The notes: generated by a model not told the origin, from the sequence alone. Numbered from the stretch's first letter, positions 1 through 8,424 are shown. The stretch: 64,000 bases of DNA from Terribacillus saccharophilus (GCF_002272745.1 NZ_NPBD01000007.1:1-64000); one strand, 5' to 3'. A program made the numbers and translations.

Positions 1-1
1 A

Positions 2-466
2 ACGGGAATTACCGGAGCGACAGGAGAAACCGGACTTACCGGAGCTACCGGAGAGGTTGTAACAGCATCTTCTATGTATGCGGCTAATACAATTGGTAGT
101 ACAATTCTTGTTCTACTCGGCGGTACTAACATACCTTTACCGAGTGCTCAGAACTTAGATGGATTCACTTATAATGCGGGAGCTGCTACATTTACGGTAC
201 CAGTCACGGGAAGATATTATATTGCGTATCAAATTAATACCACTGCAGCACTTCTAATTTCATCACGTGTCGTGGTAAACGGTGCGCAGGTTGCTGGCAC
301 GGTAATAGCCCCTGCTGTATCGATTTCCAACTATCAAGGTAATGTAATTGTAAACCTTACCGCTGGCAATACAGTCGCAGTTCAACTCTTTGGATTAGTA
401 GGAACAGCCATTCTTAATGGCGGTGGCTCTACAGGAGCATCACTGACTATCATTCGTTTAAGTTAA
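2..466 (+). CDS. Collagen-like exosporium/surface protein, 3' end only
   Basis: The window opens inside this gene. In frame 2 the first residues are Gly-X-Thr triplets (TGITGATGETGLTGATGE), the collagen-like pattern of Bacillus BclA-type exosporium filament proteins. From about position 74 a roughly 130-residue non-repetitive C-terminal domain follows. It is rich in Thr, Val, Ala and Asn, has no Cys, and ends in a short beta-strand-like tail (SLTIIRLS), consistent with the trimerising jelly-roll head of BclA-like proteins. The true start lies upstream, so the Met at 74 is internal. A bidirectional terminator follows directly. Assignment to the exosporium is inferred from the family; the N-terminal targeting leader is outside the window. 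Confidence 0.75.
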   Translation, partial: TGITGATGETGLTGATGEVVTASSMYAANTIGSTILVLLGGTNIPLPSAQNLDGFTYNAGAATFTVPVTGRYYIAYQINTTAALLISSRVVVNGAQVAGTVIAPAVSISNYQGNVIVNLTAGNTVAVQLFGLVGTAILNGGGSTGASLTIIRLS

Positions 467-503
467 AAATAGAGGTGTCACCAAAAAGGTGACACCTCTA
501 TTT
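467..503. terminator. Bidirectional intrinsic terminator
   Basis: A 12-14 bp stem (AGAGGTGTCACC pairing with GGTGACACCTCT) around an A5 loop, with T-rich tracts on both sides. It serves the collagen-like gene and the convergent MarR gene, whose stop codon lies inside it. Confidence 0.9.
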
Positions 504-941
504 CTTTTGTTCTCGTATGACGTTGTTGATCCGCACCATGGTTTCTGTCATTTGATGCAACTCCTCAAGGTCGATTTTGGAATAATATTTATCGATGAGT
601 ATCTCATCTAATTGCTTGAGACTATCCATATATTCTCGACCGTTGTTACCAAGAGCTAAAAAGTATTCCCGTTTATTTGTAGGGTTAGCTTGCTTCGTAA
701 TCATATCTCTTTTCTCCAGTTTAGATAGCACTTGGCTAACAGCACTTTTGGAGATACCGAAATCTGCTGCAATATCATTGGCGGTAGTTTGTTTGTTTCT
801 CTGGATATAAGACAGCATGTATTCTTGCTGAACAGTTAAATCCAGCTCATCAAGTTTCTTTGTCTCTTGGGAGATAAGAATGCCAAACTCCTCATAGGCT
901 TCATTCATTCTTCGGATAATTTCCTTATACGAACGGCTCAT
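498..941 (-). CDS. MarR-family transcriptional regulator
   Basis: Winged-helix DNA-binding protein of about 147 residues. The recognition segment QTTANDIAADFGISKSAVSQ and wing KRDMITKQANPTNKREYFLAL are typical of MarR, flanked by N- and C-terminal dimerisation helices. I chose the ATG at 941 because GGAAGG sits about 9 nt upstream; ATG 947 and TTG 959 are in frame but lie too close to that site. It is the second gene after an MFS exporter, so exporter and regulator probably share one transcript and the regulator controls its own operon. The ligand is unknown. Confidence 0.85.
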   Translation of the reverse strand: MSRSYKEIIRRMNEAYEEFGILISQETKKLDELDLTVQQEYMLSYIQRNKQTTANDIAADFGISKSAVSQVLSKLEKRDMITKQANPTNKREYFLALGNNGREYMDSLKQLDEILIDKYYSKIDLEELHQMTETMVRINNVIREQKK

Positions 942-970
942 ATGCATCGTTCCTTCCAAAACAACTTCTT

Positions 971-2179
971 TTATTGCATATTACGCCATTTTTTAGCTTT
1001 TGCAAATACTAGGGCTGCCATAAGTAATCCAGCACCGGCAAATGCGGCAAGCAGAATACGTGCAGAAAAACCAGCGCTCATCAGGGAACTGAACAGGGTT
1101 TGAGAAATAGGGTCAAATGCTGTGGAAGCCAAGAATACGATACTCATGACCCTTCCCATCATCGCAGGATCTGTTTTCTCCTGAATGATGACATCAGTCG
1201 GAATGTACGTTATAAAACCGAAAAATCCAATCACTGCTGCAACCGGGATCAGCCAATGTAAACTTGGGATTTGACTAAAGAATCCAAGAGCTAAAACACT
1301 GGCAATCAGGAATATAAGAATTAGCCTTCCACGGTTCTTTTTTAGTGTGAAAAAAAGTAGGAAGATAGTGGCTGTTAGGGAACCAACAGAGAAACCAGCC
1401 TCTAGAAAGCTAAGATCCAAAGCGCTGCCGCCAAGTTCTTCAGCCAGGATAGGCAAGCTAAGGAACATCGGACCGAAAACAAAGAAATTCACGATGATAA
1501 TAATGCTTATTGCAGATATATAAATAGAAGAGGATCGCAGATAACGATATCCTTCTTTAAATTCCGTAATAAATGAAGTTTTTTCTTTGTGTTTATCTGG
1601 TTTTGCATCCTTAATAAAAGCTGGGAAAACAAAACAAGCTCCTATTAAAGTAGCTGCAATGCTGACAGCAAAAGTAGCGCTGAAATTGTAATAATGCAAG
1701 ATGGCTCCGGCAGCAACTGGACCAATTAAATAGAGCAGTTCCTGAGAGCTATGAATAAGTGTATTGGCAGGCTGCAATTGTTTCTGAGAAACAATACTCG
1801 GTATTAAAGACGAAAGAGCTGGGAAGAAAAAACCATCCAAACAGCCGATGAAAAAGGACACAATCAGGAGTAGAGCTAAAGTTAAGGAATCATCCATTAC
1901 GCTCCAAAGCAGGATACCTAGTAAAACTCCCTTTAGCAATTGAGTACTGAACAAAATCTTTGATTTCTGTATGCGATCAGCAAGTACACCGCCAATTATC
2001 ATTGTGATCATACGCGGTATCGAAGCAGCTGCCATTACTAAGCCAAGATACTGAGGGTGATGCAGCACATCAACCACATACCAGGACACTGTAATCATAT
2101 ACATGGAGAAACTCAAGACCGTAAAGAGTTCGGAAAAGAGAAGCCAGCTGAATTGTTTGTTCTTAAATAAAGCCTTCAT
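971..2179 (-). CDS. MFS drug/metabolite exporter
   Basis: A 402-residue major facilitator protein with about 12 hydrophobic segments and the loop motif GGVLADRIQKSK between TM2 and TM3. Overall it resembles the MFS_3 branch (macrolide efflux MefA and EntS-type exporters). It is predicted to be a proton-driven exporter in the cytoplasmic membrane. The start at 2179 is preceded by GAGGTG with a 7 nt spacer; an in-frame ATG at 2194 overlaps that site and was rejected. It is followed about 30 nt later by a MarR gene and preceded by a good sigma-A promoter with a palindrome. The substrate cannot be deduced. Confidence 0.85.
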   Translation of the reverse strand: MKALFKNKQFSWLLFSELFTVLSFSMYMITVSWYVVDVLHHPQYLGLVMAAASIPRMITMIIGGVLADRIQKSKILFSTQLLKGVLLGILLWSVMDDSLTLALLLIVSFFIGCLDGFFFPALSSLIPSIVSQKQLQPANTLIHSSQELLYLIGPVAAGAILHYYNFSATFAVSIAATLIGACFVFPAFIKDAKPDKHKEKTSFITEFKEGYRYLRSSSIYISAISIIIIVNFFVFGPMFLSLPILAEELGGSALDLSFLEAGFSVGSLTATIFLLFFTLKKNRGRLILIFLIASVLALGFFSQIPSLHWLIPVAAVIGFFGFITYIPTDVIIQEKTDPAMMGRVMSIVFLASTAFDPISQTLFSSLMSAGFSARILLAAFAGAGLLMAALVFAKAKKWRNMQ

Positions 2180-2196
2180 CGTTAAGCACCTCATAA

Positions 2197-2244
2197 ATTA
2201 AGTTAACTAAACTAAACTATATGAGTTTCTTTTATTGTTGTCAA
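2197..2244 (-). promoter_or_regulatory. Promoter and likely MarR operator for the MFS-marR operon
   Basis: On the minus strand TTGACA (2244-2239), 17 nt, TATAGT (2221-2216). Just downstream, around the expected start of transcription, is the near-perfect palindrome TTAGTTAACTTAA (2210-2198), with a second TTTAG half next to it. This is the usual place for autoregulation by the MarR protein of the operon. Confidence 0.65.
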
Positions 2245-2298
2245 CAGGGAAACGTCTATTGGTATATACTGGAGATAGAGAATAGAGGAGGTATGGAG

Positions 2299-2727
2299 AT
2301 GAAAGAAGTACGAGTAGCCTACGCATTGATTCATAGTGAAGAGACACAGCAAGTTCTTATGGTACATAATAAAAAGAACGGCAGTTGGACATTACCAGGC
2401 GGCTTAGTCGAACCAAGCGAATCATTGGCCGAAGCTGCAGTACGGGAAGCAAAGGAAGAAACAGGCTTGGATGTAGAAGTAACAACTATCCTTGCTGTGA
2501 ATGAGGCTAAATTACAAGTGAAAAATGAACATGTTACCTTTGTGACGTTTAAAGCTAAGCGGATTAATGGAGAAATTCTGATTCAGGATACAGAAAAAAT
2601 AGCCGAAGCTGTATGGAAGTCTTATTCCGAAGCGGATGAAGTGATGACGTACCATCCGGGTGGAATTGAGAGCCTTCTTCGAAATGGCGTGCCTTATGTG
2701 TATGAAGGAGTTATTGTTCCGACTTAG
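2299..2727 (+). CDS. NUDIX hydrolase
   Basis: A 142-residue NUDIX protein. The full box GX5EX7REUXEEXGU is present as GGLVEPSESLAEAAVREAKEETGL (about residues 35-58), giving the metal-binding glutamates. NUDIX enzymes cleave nucleoside diphosphates linked to another moiety; the substrate cannot be read from sequence. The ATG at 2299 was preferred because GAGGAGG lies 8 nt upstream; the longer frame from 2221 has no ribosome binding site. It is divergent from the MFS-marR operon, in a single-gene unit closed by the terminator at 2819. Confidence 0.85.
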   Translation: MKEVRVAYALIHSEETQQVLMVHNKKNGSWTLPGGLVEPSESLAEAAVREAKEETGLDVEVTTILAVNEAKLQVKNEHVTFVTFKAKRINGEILIQDTEKIAEAVWKSYSEADEVMTYHPGGIESLLRNGVPYVYEGVIVPT

Positions 2728-2818
2728 GATGAAGTACAGGTATTAGACAACTGCGAATATGGAATAGAAAGAGCGTATAGCTTGGAGGAAGTTGGTTTAT
2801 CCTTCGAATATAGTTATG

Positions 2819-2851
2819 AAAAAGGAGATTGCATACGCGATCTCCTTTTTT
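2819..2851 (+). terminator. Terminator after the NUDIX gene
   Basis: Stem AAAGGAGAT/ATCTCCTTT with an internal GC/GC pair and a T6 tract. It lies in the roughly 340 bp gap 2728-3063, in which I see no other gene. Confidence 0.8.
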
Positions 2852-3063
2852 CTAATTAATGTAGTTTGTTGAAGTGGTGGATAAGGGTGAAAAACATTGA
2901 TATGAAGCATCATAGAGCGATTTAGGTCCTTTATACTGTAATACATAAGGAGTCCTGGAAAAGAAAGGTGCTATAAAACGAAATTTACTACTAAATGCCG
3001 ATATTGTAAGAATATAGAACATGTTACGCTAATTAACAGAAGTTTTGAATGGAGGATGAAAAA

Positions 3064-4341
3064 TTGAATAAAAAATTAATGCTACTCTTTGGCGCGATTC
3101 TTTCTGTATTTATTATTAGTGGTTGCGGAAGTGACAGTGAGAAAACAAGCACAGAAGAAAAACCAGCAGCATCTAAAGCAGCAGACAGTGAAGATAATAC
3201 GGAAGTAAAAGCAGAGAAAGACTCTTCTGATAATAAAGAAGCAGCGGCAGCTGATTCCGAATCTGCAGATTTCACAGAACTTATTGATTATATGAAAACA
3301 ACTATGGATGCGGAGGAAACAACTGTTTTTTATGAAGTCTCTGAACCACAAACACATGAAATGGAAGGTGTCACAGTCTCTTTGGATGCATACTCCCTTG
3401 TCGGTTTAAAGGATTTCCATACAGATTACAGTATTCCTTTTGATGACGAGACAAATGGTGCTGTCGTTCTTGCTAAGTACACCGTAACGAATGACACAGA
3501 TACGGAAGTATATTATATGCCTAAGATTGATTTGACGTATTCCAGCGGACAAGTGTATAACAGCGATTACGGTGAAATTGTTCCAGAGGATCAACAGCTT
3601 TTCAATAAACTGCATCCAGATGATAAATATGCGCTTGGAGCCGGAGAATCAGTAACTGGTTACATAGCATATCCGTTCGGTACATCTGAACTTGAAACAG
3701 TAATGACGGAAGGCTCAGCTTTAATCGAAGTTCCGGCTGCACAAGCTAAGCCTGATGATTTCGGGAACGCAATCGGACAGCCTGGCAAGTTCACTATCAA
3801 CTTCGATGAAGCAGGAGCAGAACAAACAAAAGCAAATGCAGAGTTTTACCAGGATGCAATTTCTGTTGATAATATGGGTGAAAAAACAATGATTGAGGAG
3901 AAGGAAGGCATCGGGCAAAGTAAGGATCTGGGTGATTCAACCATTACATTGGATGGCTATCAGTTCACAGATTTTACACCAAATGAATATGAAGCACCTC
4001 GCTTTGAGAATTTCCAAAATGGGGTCGTCCTGCTGACTGTTAAATTCAACGTCGATAACAAAGGACCAGACAATATCGGATTGGATAACATTGCATCCAA
4101 TCTTTATGTAAATGATAGTTCGCAGTATCAAATGAGCGAACGTATGCTATCTCCTTATGAGTACCAGCAAAGCATTGCAGCTGGTGACTCTGGTGAATTG
4201 CTTCAGGTATATGTACTTGATAAAGAGCAGTACGACAAGATATGGAAAGATAAAGCGTTCGATATCGAACTTGGACCTTTGTATGATGAAAATTCAGAGG
4301 ATATTTCCAAAGGAAAGAAAGCTGAATTCAAACTTAAATAA
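3064..4341 (+). CDS. Lipoprotein with two DUF4352-like domains
   Basis: A 425-residue predicted lipoprotein. A short basic n-region and hydrophobic core end in the lipobox IISGC, followed by a linker rich in Ser, Glu, Lys and Ala (about residues 20-65). Two similar halves follow: both contain patterns like VTVSLDAYSLVGLKDF/ITLDGYQFTDFTPN and VVLAKYTVTNDTD/VVLLTVKFNVDNKG, as in immunoglobulin-like DUF4352/DUF5068 lipoproteins. It would be anchored on the outer face of the membrane. The TTG at 3064 is chosen because GGAGG lies 8 nt upstream; the ATG at 3049 overlaps that site. Function unknown. Confidence 0.75.
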   Translation: MNKKLMLLFGAILSVFIISGCGSDSEKTSTEEKPAASKAADSEDNTEVKAEKDSSDNKEAAAADSESADFTELIDYMKTTMDAEETTVFYEVSEPQTHEMEGVTVSLDAYSLVGLKDFHTDYSIPFDDETNGAVVLAKYTVTNDTDTEVYYMPKIDLTYSSGQVYNSDYGEIVPEDQQLFNKLHPDDKYALGAGESVTGYIAYPFGTSELETVMTEGSALIEVPAAQAKPDDFGNAIGQPGKFTINFDEAGAEQTKANAEFYQDAISVDNMGEKTMIEEKEGIGQSKDLGDSTITLDGYQFTDFTPNEYEAPRFENFQNGVVLLTVKFNVDNKGPDNIGLDNIASNLYVNDSSQYQMSERMLSPYEYQQSIAAGDSGELLQVYVLDKEQYDKIWKDKAFDIELGPLYDENSEDISKGKKAEFKLK

Positions 4342-4390
4342 AAAGTCTACCTTTACTTTGGGTAATAGCCACTTAGAAGTTTGGGAGATG

Positions 4391-4420
4391 AACCGGTTGG
4401 CACCTGCCAGCCGGTTTTTT
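4391..4420 (+). terminator. Terminator after the DUF4352-like lipoprotein
   Basis: AACCGGTTGGC and GCCAGCCGGTT pair around a short loop, followed by T6. Confidence 0.9.
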
Positions 4421-4514
4421 AATGATGCTAAGAATATAATGAATAGGGATACAGCTGATCAAGGTGCTTAATTTAATCCTGTAAACAATATGTTCACAAA
4501 AGTAAACTAAATAG

Positions 4515-4561
4515 ACACTATATGTGTGTTAATATAAGGTCGCGATATCTATATATAGTTT
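4515..4561 (+). promoter_or_regulatory. Tandem NrdR boxes
   Basis: ACACTATATGTGTGTT (4515-4530) and TATCTATATATAGTTT (4546-4561) both fit the 16 bp NrdR box (consensus like ACACTATATATAGTGT). Their starts are 31 bp apart, i.e. three helical turns, the standard spacing for NrdR pairs. They lie 109 bp upstream of the flavodoxin-nrdF pair. Confidence 0.75.
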
Positions 4562-4669
4562 AATTTGCTGTGGTAAGGGAACAGCTTACAGTATCGAAGA
4601 GACTCGGATTATGATAAAATGATGGGACTGACTTTTATGAAGGTACTTTCTGAAAGAGGATCTGCAATA

Positions 4670-5119
4670 ATGTCGAACCCGAAAAAAACAAAAAACTTAC
4701 TCATCGCCTATGCTTCCGTTAGCGGTAATACGAAGGAAGTTGCAAAGCTTATTGCGGATGAACTGACACATAAGCAGCAGGACGTGACGCTTTATTGCAT
4801 GAATGGCAATGAGCCGTTTCCTCATGTGCCAGATTATGATGCTATGCTGATTGGTACGTATACATGGGGATCAGGTGATACCCCATTCGATGTGAAGGAT
4901 TTTGTGGCGGATGTTGGATATAAGCCGGAGAATGTGTTCGTTTTCGGCACTGGTGATACGCAGTTTGGCGGTGATGATATGTTTTGCATGGCAGCGGACA
5001 AGCTAGCCAAATTCTATCATTCGCCAATTGCCCCGCTCAAAATAGAACAATCACCAAGAGGATCACAGGAAGAAGAAGTATTGAAATGGACGAGAGGAGT
5101 ATTGGAATGTCTAAATTGA
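4670..5119 (+). CDS. Flavodoxin, likely NrdI-like partner of the R2 subunit
   Basis: A 149-residue flavodoxin. It has the FMN phosphate loop ASVSGNTKEVA (near residue 16), the flavin-stacking segment IGTYTWGSGDTPFD and the third loop FGTGDTQFGG. It is longer than Bacillus NrdI and closer in design to classical flavodoxins such as YkuN/YkuP. Its stop overlaps the start of the R2 gene by 13 nt, and the pair is under NrdR boxes, so a role in activating the R2 metal cofactor is likely but inferred. Start at 4670: AGAGGA lies 9 nt upstream; the ATG at 4619 has no ribosome binding site. Confidence 0.8.
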   Translation: MSNPKKTKNLLIAYASVSGNTKEVAKLIADELTHKQQDVTLYCMNGNEPFPHVPDYDAMLIGTYTWGSGDTPFDVKDFVADVGYKPENVFVFGTGDTQFGGDDMFCMAADKLAKFYHSPIAPLKIEQSPRGSQEEEVLKWTRGVLECLN

Positions 5120-6144
5120 TGAAGGCTACCGTTTTGGAGCCGACGAATCCAAATAAATCAACTGCATTATTTAACGGAGATGCAAGCGGAATCCTACATT
5201 GGGATAACGTTGCTTACCCGCATTTCTATGAACTGCGCAAAACGATTCGCGGTTTGTTCTGGACTGCCAATGAAGTGAATATGGTGGCAGATACGAAGCA
5301 ATTTGCGAATCTATCCGATCAGGAGCGGACAGCATTCCTGAAAATTATCGGTTTGCTGGCGACATTGGACGGTCCTCAAACGGATATCGCCTCTAAAATA
5401 GCTGCTTATTCGACAGACCCAAGTGTAAAATCGATTTTAGCAACAATTGCTGATCAGGAAAGCGAGCATAACCATAGCTATACGTATGTACTTGCTTCAG
5501 TTACAAATTACGATAACCAAATTACGTCCTTTAACGAAGGACGTACGGATAAGGTTTTATTGGAACGGAACGAAAGAATCGCAGCTGTATATAACGAATT
5601 CGCCCAAAATCCGACAATTGAGACAGTGCTAAAAGCAATGGTGTACTCTACACTTTTGGAAGGATTATTCTTCTATAGTGGATTCGCGTTCTTCTATAAC
5701 TTGGCGCGTAATCAGAAAATGGTCGGTACATCGACGATGATTTCCTACATCAACCGGGATGAACTGCATCATGGTCGTTTTATCAGTGAATTGTTCCGTG
5801 CGACACTAGCGGAAAATCCAGAGTACAATAACGACGAATTCATTGAGTGGGTATATGATCAATTCCGTCATTCAGTAGAGCAAGAAGCGCGCTGGAGCCG
5901 TTATGTATTGGACGGTATCGATGGAATCAACCTGGATGACATGGAAGGCTACGTGAAATATCGTGCGAATAAAATGCTTCGTATGCTTGGACTGAGCGAA
6001 ATTTACGAAGGCTACGAAAAGAACCCGATGAAATGGATTCGTGCCTACACGGATAACTTCAATGGTACGAAATCCGATTTCTTTGAACAAAAATCCCGTC
6101 AGTACACGAAAACAAGTGATTTGAACGGATTCGATGATCTATAA
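5107..6144 (+). CDS. nrdF: Ribonucleotide reductase class I beta (R2) subunit
   Basis: A 345-residue R2 subunit. The metal-ligand helices are visible: Asp in LATLDGPQTD, the E-x2-H-x3-Y motif in DQESEHNHSYTYVL (with the radical-type tyrosine), Glu in LLEGLFFYSGF, and E-x2-H in RDELHHGRF. It supplies the oxidised metal or tyrosyl cofactor for deoxyribonucleotide synthesis. It overlaps the upstream flavodoxin, and both follow NrdR boxes. No alpha subunit (NrdE/NrdA) is encoded on either side, which is unusual, so the catalytic partner must be elsewhere. Start at 5107: GAGAGGAG is about 7 nt upstream. Confidence 0.9.
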   Translation: MSKLMKATVLEPTNPNKSTALFNGDASGILHWDNVAYPHFYELRKTIRGLFWTANEVNMVADTKQFANLSDQERTAFLKIIGLLATLDGPQTDIASKIAAYSTDPSVKSILATIADQESEHNHSYTYVLASVTNYDNQITSFNEGRTDKVLLERNERIAAVYNEFAQNPTIETVLKAMVYSTLLEGLFFYSGFAFFYNLARNQKMVGTSTMISYINRDELHHGRFISELFRATLAENPEYNNDEFIEWVYDQFRHSVEQEARWSRYVLDGIDGINLDDMEGYVKYRANKMLRMLGLSEIYEGYEKNPMKWIRAYTDNFNGTKSDFFEQKSRQYTKTSDLNGFDDL

Positions 6145-6152
6145 AAACAGCA

Positions 6153-6182
6153 ATAGAGCCAGCCGGTGACGGCTGGCTCTAT
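6153..6182. terminator. Bidirectional terminator between nrdF and licT
   Basis: Stem ATAGAGCCAGCC/GGCTGGCTCTAT with a short loop. The T-tract is good on the minus side (toward nrdF) and weaker on the plus side. Confidence 0.85.
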
Positions 6183-7024
6183 CTGTATTCCTCTTTCTTT
6201 TGAACGATTCGGTGAATATGGATCGTCAGGTAAAGTAAATCTTCATTGGTCAGCTGCTCCTGGTACATCTTTTGGATGTAGGACTGGACCTTCTGCGCAC
6301 ATGCAAAGGCTTTACTATAATTGGTCTTTACCATTTCGAATAAGCTATTATCTTCGTCCTTTTGTTTGCGGTGATTCAAGATCCTCTGGGCAAAGAACTT
6401 CAAGTGTGTAACAAATCGGTAGTAGGCTAGCGACTCTTCATCGTATTCGATACCAAAATGGAATTTAACAATATGAAGGACATCCTGGATGAACTTCGTA
6501 ATATTGATCATTACTGGCATGTCTTCATTCATTTGAGCATTGACGATATGCAAGGCAATGAAGCCTGCTTCGTCCTCAGGCAGAATGATGCCGACTTTTT
6601 CCGCAATAATCGAAAGCGCATGCTGTCCGATACGATATTCATCTGGATAAAATCGTTTGGTTTCCCAAAGCATTGCATTCTTAATATCGATTCCCTGCTT
6701 GAATCTTTCAACCGCATAGTAGATATGATCAGTTAGGCTGACATAGATATTGTCATGTATTTTCTTATTTGTGTGTTGCTTGGCATATTGGATAATCTCT
6801 TCAGATACTTCGACAAAGGAAAGCGGAATCTCAGATAATAATTCCATCAGTCGTTTGTTCATTTCCTTATCATCGAGCTTGAATGTCTTTTCAATCCTCG
6901 TTTCATCCACTTCATCGCCAGCTTTACAGCCAAAGGCAATTCCACGCCCCATGATGACAAGCTCTTGCTCCTGCTCGTCCAAGACGGTGATGACGTTATT
7001 ATTCAACACTTGCTTGATCTGCAT
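6179..7024 (-). CDS. licT: BglG/LicT-family transcriptional antiterminator
   Basis: A 281-residue antiterminator: N-terminal CAT RNA-binding domain (residues 1-55, MQIKQVLNNNVITVLDEQ), PRD1 (about 65-170) and PRD2 (about 171-281). The four phosphorylatable histidines fall exactly at the LicT positions: H100 (SLTDH), H159 (FIALH), H207 (RFVTH) and H269 (LTIH). In this family, PTS-dependent phosphorylation controls dimerisation and binding to an RNA hairpin (RAT) that blocks a terminator. No beta-glucoside or other PTS gene adjoins it, so it is an orphan here; a RAT-like element occurs upstream of the man operon at 58.4 kb. ATG 7024 follows AGGTGG; GTG 7033 is less likely. Confidence 0.85.
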   Translation of the reverse strand: MQIKQVLNNNVITVLDEQEQELVIMGRGIAFGCKAGDEVDETRIEKTFKLDDKEMNKRLMELLSEIPLSFVEVSEEIIQYAKQHTNKKIHDNIYVSLTDHIYYAVERFKQGIDIKNAMLWETKRFYPDEYRIGQHALSIIAEKVGIILPEDEAGFIALHIVNAQMNEDMPVMINITKFIQDVLHIVKFHFGIEYDEESLAYYRFVTHLKFFAQRILNHRKQKDEDNSLFEMVKTNYSKAFACAQKVQSYIQKMYQEQLTNEDLLYLTIHIHRIVQKKEEYR

Positions 7025-7066
7025 CAGGACCACCTATTCCTTAAAAAGGATAAACTATCTAGGTCT

Positions 7067-7095
7067 ATAGTATAGGAAAATGATAACGATTACAA
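7067..7095 (-). promoter_or_regulatory. Predicted sigma-A promoter of licT
   Basis: TTGTAA (7095-7090), 17 nt, TACTAT (7072-7067) on the minus strand. The short leader to the ATG has no RAT-like hairpin. From 7096 to 7400 I see no gene, only the small palindrome CCCTTTAAAAAGGG at 7143-7156. Confidence 0.5.
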
Positions 7096-7400
7096 TCGAC
7101 ATTATCTTAATTACATGACAAATTAGTGAGCAGATTTACTTTCCCTTTAAAAAGGGTCCTTTTATGCTGGAAAGCAAATTTGATTTTGTTATTTTAATAT
7201 TGTTTTATCGCGCGTTGAGTATACTATCAACAACGTTATTTCTTGTAGGTATAAGAAAAAAATCACTATCAAAAGAATAAATAATAATAAAACTAGGTGC
7301 TGCAGATGCAGCATCATTTACGTGTTGAATAGTATATCAAGTAAATAAAATAACATGGCAAAAAATTATGTGAAATAATTCTATACTATGTAAAGAAATA

Positions 7401-7423
7401 GAGCCGAGCAGTGCACTCGGCTC
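7401..7423 (-). terminator. Terminator of the spore coat operon
   Basis: GAGCCGAG/CTCGGCTC hairpin with a T-rich tail on the minus strand, just after the cotX-like stop. Confidence 0.8.
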
Positions 7424-7431
7424 CTTAGGAC

Positions 7432-7881
7432 TTACAGGATATCTACTCTTACAAGTAGTGCCACTAGCAATTGAACAAGCAATTGAACATTTACAGCTAT
7501 ATCAGTATCTGTGGTTGTTACTCTAACATTACGGGAATTTTTCACAAAGGTCTTTTGAACATTTTTCTGTTTTACAGTAGCTTTCTGGAAGAGTTCCTGG
7601 GCAATCTGATCTGATCTGCTGCTATCTGCAATAGAGATATTCAAGATGACTGCAATAGCTGCTTGCAAAGCCGCTTGAATAGTCAGAGCCGCTTGCGTGT
7701 CAGTTGTTGATACTTCTACATCTACAGAATCGATAACATAGATACTTTCCTTAGAAAACTGTTCTGTTACGGATTTTTGTCTAGCTTCTTGATTCACATC
7801 AGGGTCAGAGAAGTTTTTTGCAGTTCTTGGATCTAGAGCACTCCACTTTTGATTATTATCTGGACGCCAAACATCACTCAT
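7432..7881 (-). CDS. cotX: Spore coat protein X/V family
   Basis: A 149-residue protein of the Bacillus CotX/CotV family, insoluble-fraction coat (crust) components. The C-terminal two thirds consist of two imperfect copies of one module: VEVSTTDTQAALTIQAALQA (about residues 56-75) and VRVTTTDTDIAVNVQLLVQL (about 120-139). Each is followed by a very hydrophobic Ala/Val/Leu strand, joined by a Lys/Gln-rich linker. The N-terminus is polar. An ideal ribosome binding site AAGGAGGTG precedes the ATG. It follows a small coat-type gene by 13 nt in one operon. Family assignment is from the repeat pattern; symbol by resemblance. Confidence 0.75.
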   Translation of the reverse strand: MSDVWRPDNNQKWSALDPRTAKNFSDPDVNQEARQKSVTEQFSKESIYVIDSVDVEVSTTDTQAALTIQAALQAAIAVILNISIADSSRSDQIAQELFQKATVKQKNVQKTFVKNSRNVRVTTTDTDIAVNVQLLVQLLVALLVRVDIL

Positions 7882-7894
7882 CTATATCACCTCC

Positions 7895-8098
7895 TTAATC
7901 TAGTATTCGTTTAAGTTCTAACTGAAGTTCGTCAGAAATCTTCTTGATTTGATTTTTTCTTTCAGGGGAAAGGTTCCGTAGAGCATTATCGGATACCCCA
8001 TGCTTTGCTAGAACATCCGTTAGCAGTAAATCCATAATGGATCCCTTAGGATTGCTTCCAGCAGCTTCCATGAATTTTTTTTTGAAATTCTCATCCAT
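7895..8098 (-). CDS. Small acidic/basic protein in the coat operon (CotW-like)
   Basis: A 67-residue hydrophilic, mostly helical protein (MDENFKKKFMEAAG...) with no Cys and no membrane segment. GAAGGAGG precedes the ATG. It is the first gene of a two-gene operon with the CotX-type protein. In B. subtilis the cotVWXYZ cluster pairs CotX with the small CotW, so a crust or coat role is likely by position; sequence similarity to CotW itself I cannot confirm. Confidence 0.6.
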   Translation of the reverse strand: MDENFKKKFMEAAGSNPKGSIMDLLLTDVLAKHGVSDNALRNLSPERKNQIKKISDELQLELKRILD

Positions 8099-8143
8099 GA
8101 ATGGCCAGCCTCCTTCTTTAATAAGTTTTTCATTCGTATAGTG

Positions 8144-8169
8144 TAGACTATGAGGAAATGCAATATTGT
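8144..8169 (-). promoter_or_regulatory. Possible sigma-K promoter of the coat operon
   Basis: On the minus strand CATAGTCTA (8152-8144) fits the sigma-K -10 element CATANNNTA, with AC 15 nt upstream (8169-8168) as a -35. It sits 46 bp before the first coat gene, as expected for late mother-cell expression. The spacing is 1-2 nt short. Confidence 0.45.
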
Positions 8170-8424
8170 AGTGGGTAGATTACAGCTATGAAAAACCTAT
8201 TTTTTCGGAAACTAGAATAGATGTCCCTGTTTTAACTAGATAAAAGTCCTTATATAAGTAAAAATAGGACAGGTGTCTCTATTAGGTTTATGAAATATTT
8301 TTTAAGTACTTTAGTGTCGTTATAGAAGTTGATAGGCAGATGGTGTGCCATGTCTTCTTGTCGATTTCTTGTGCGGTTTTATTTGATTTGTCAAAAGCAA
8401 ATGAAGGTGTTATCTTAATACTGT

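Noticed and set aside
3033-3357. Overlapping minus-strand frames opposite the lipoprotein
   Set aside because: They arise from the Ala/Glu/Lys-rich linker read backwards; no ribosome binding site and no family features.
7081-7100. Fur/Zur-like TGATAACGATTACAA upstream of licT
   Set aside because: Three mismatches in the 7-1-7 pattern, and it coincides with the predicted licT promoter; not convincing as a metal-regulator site.
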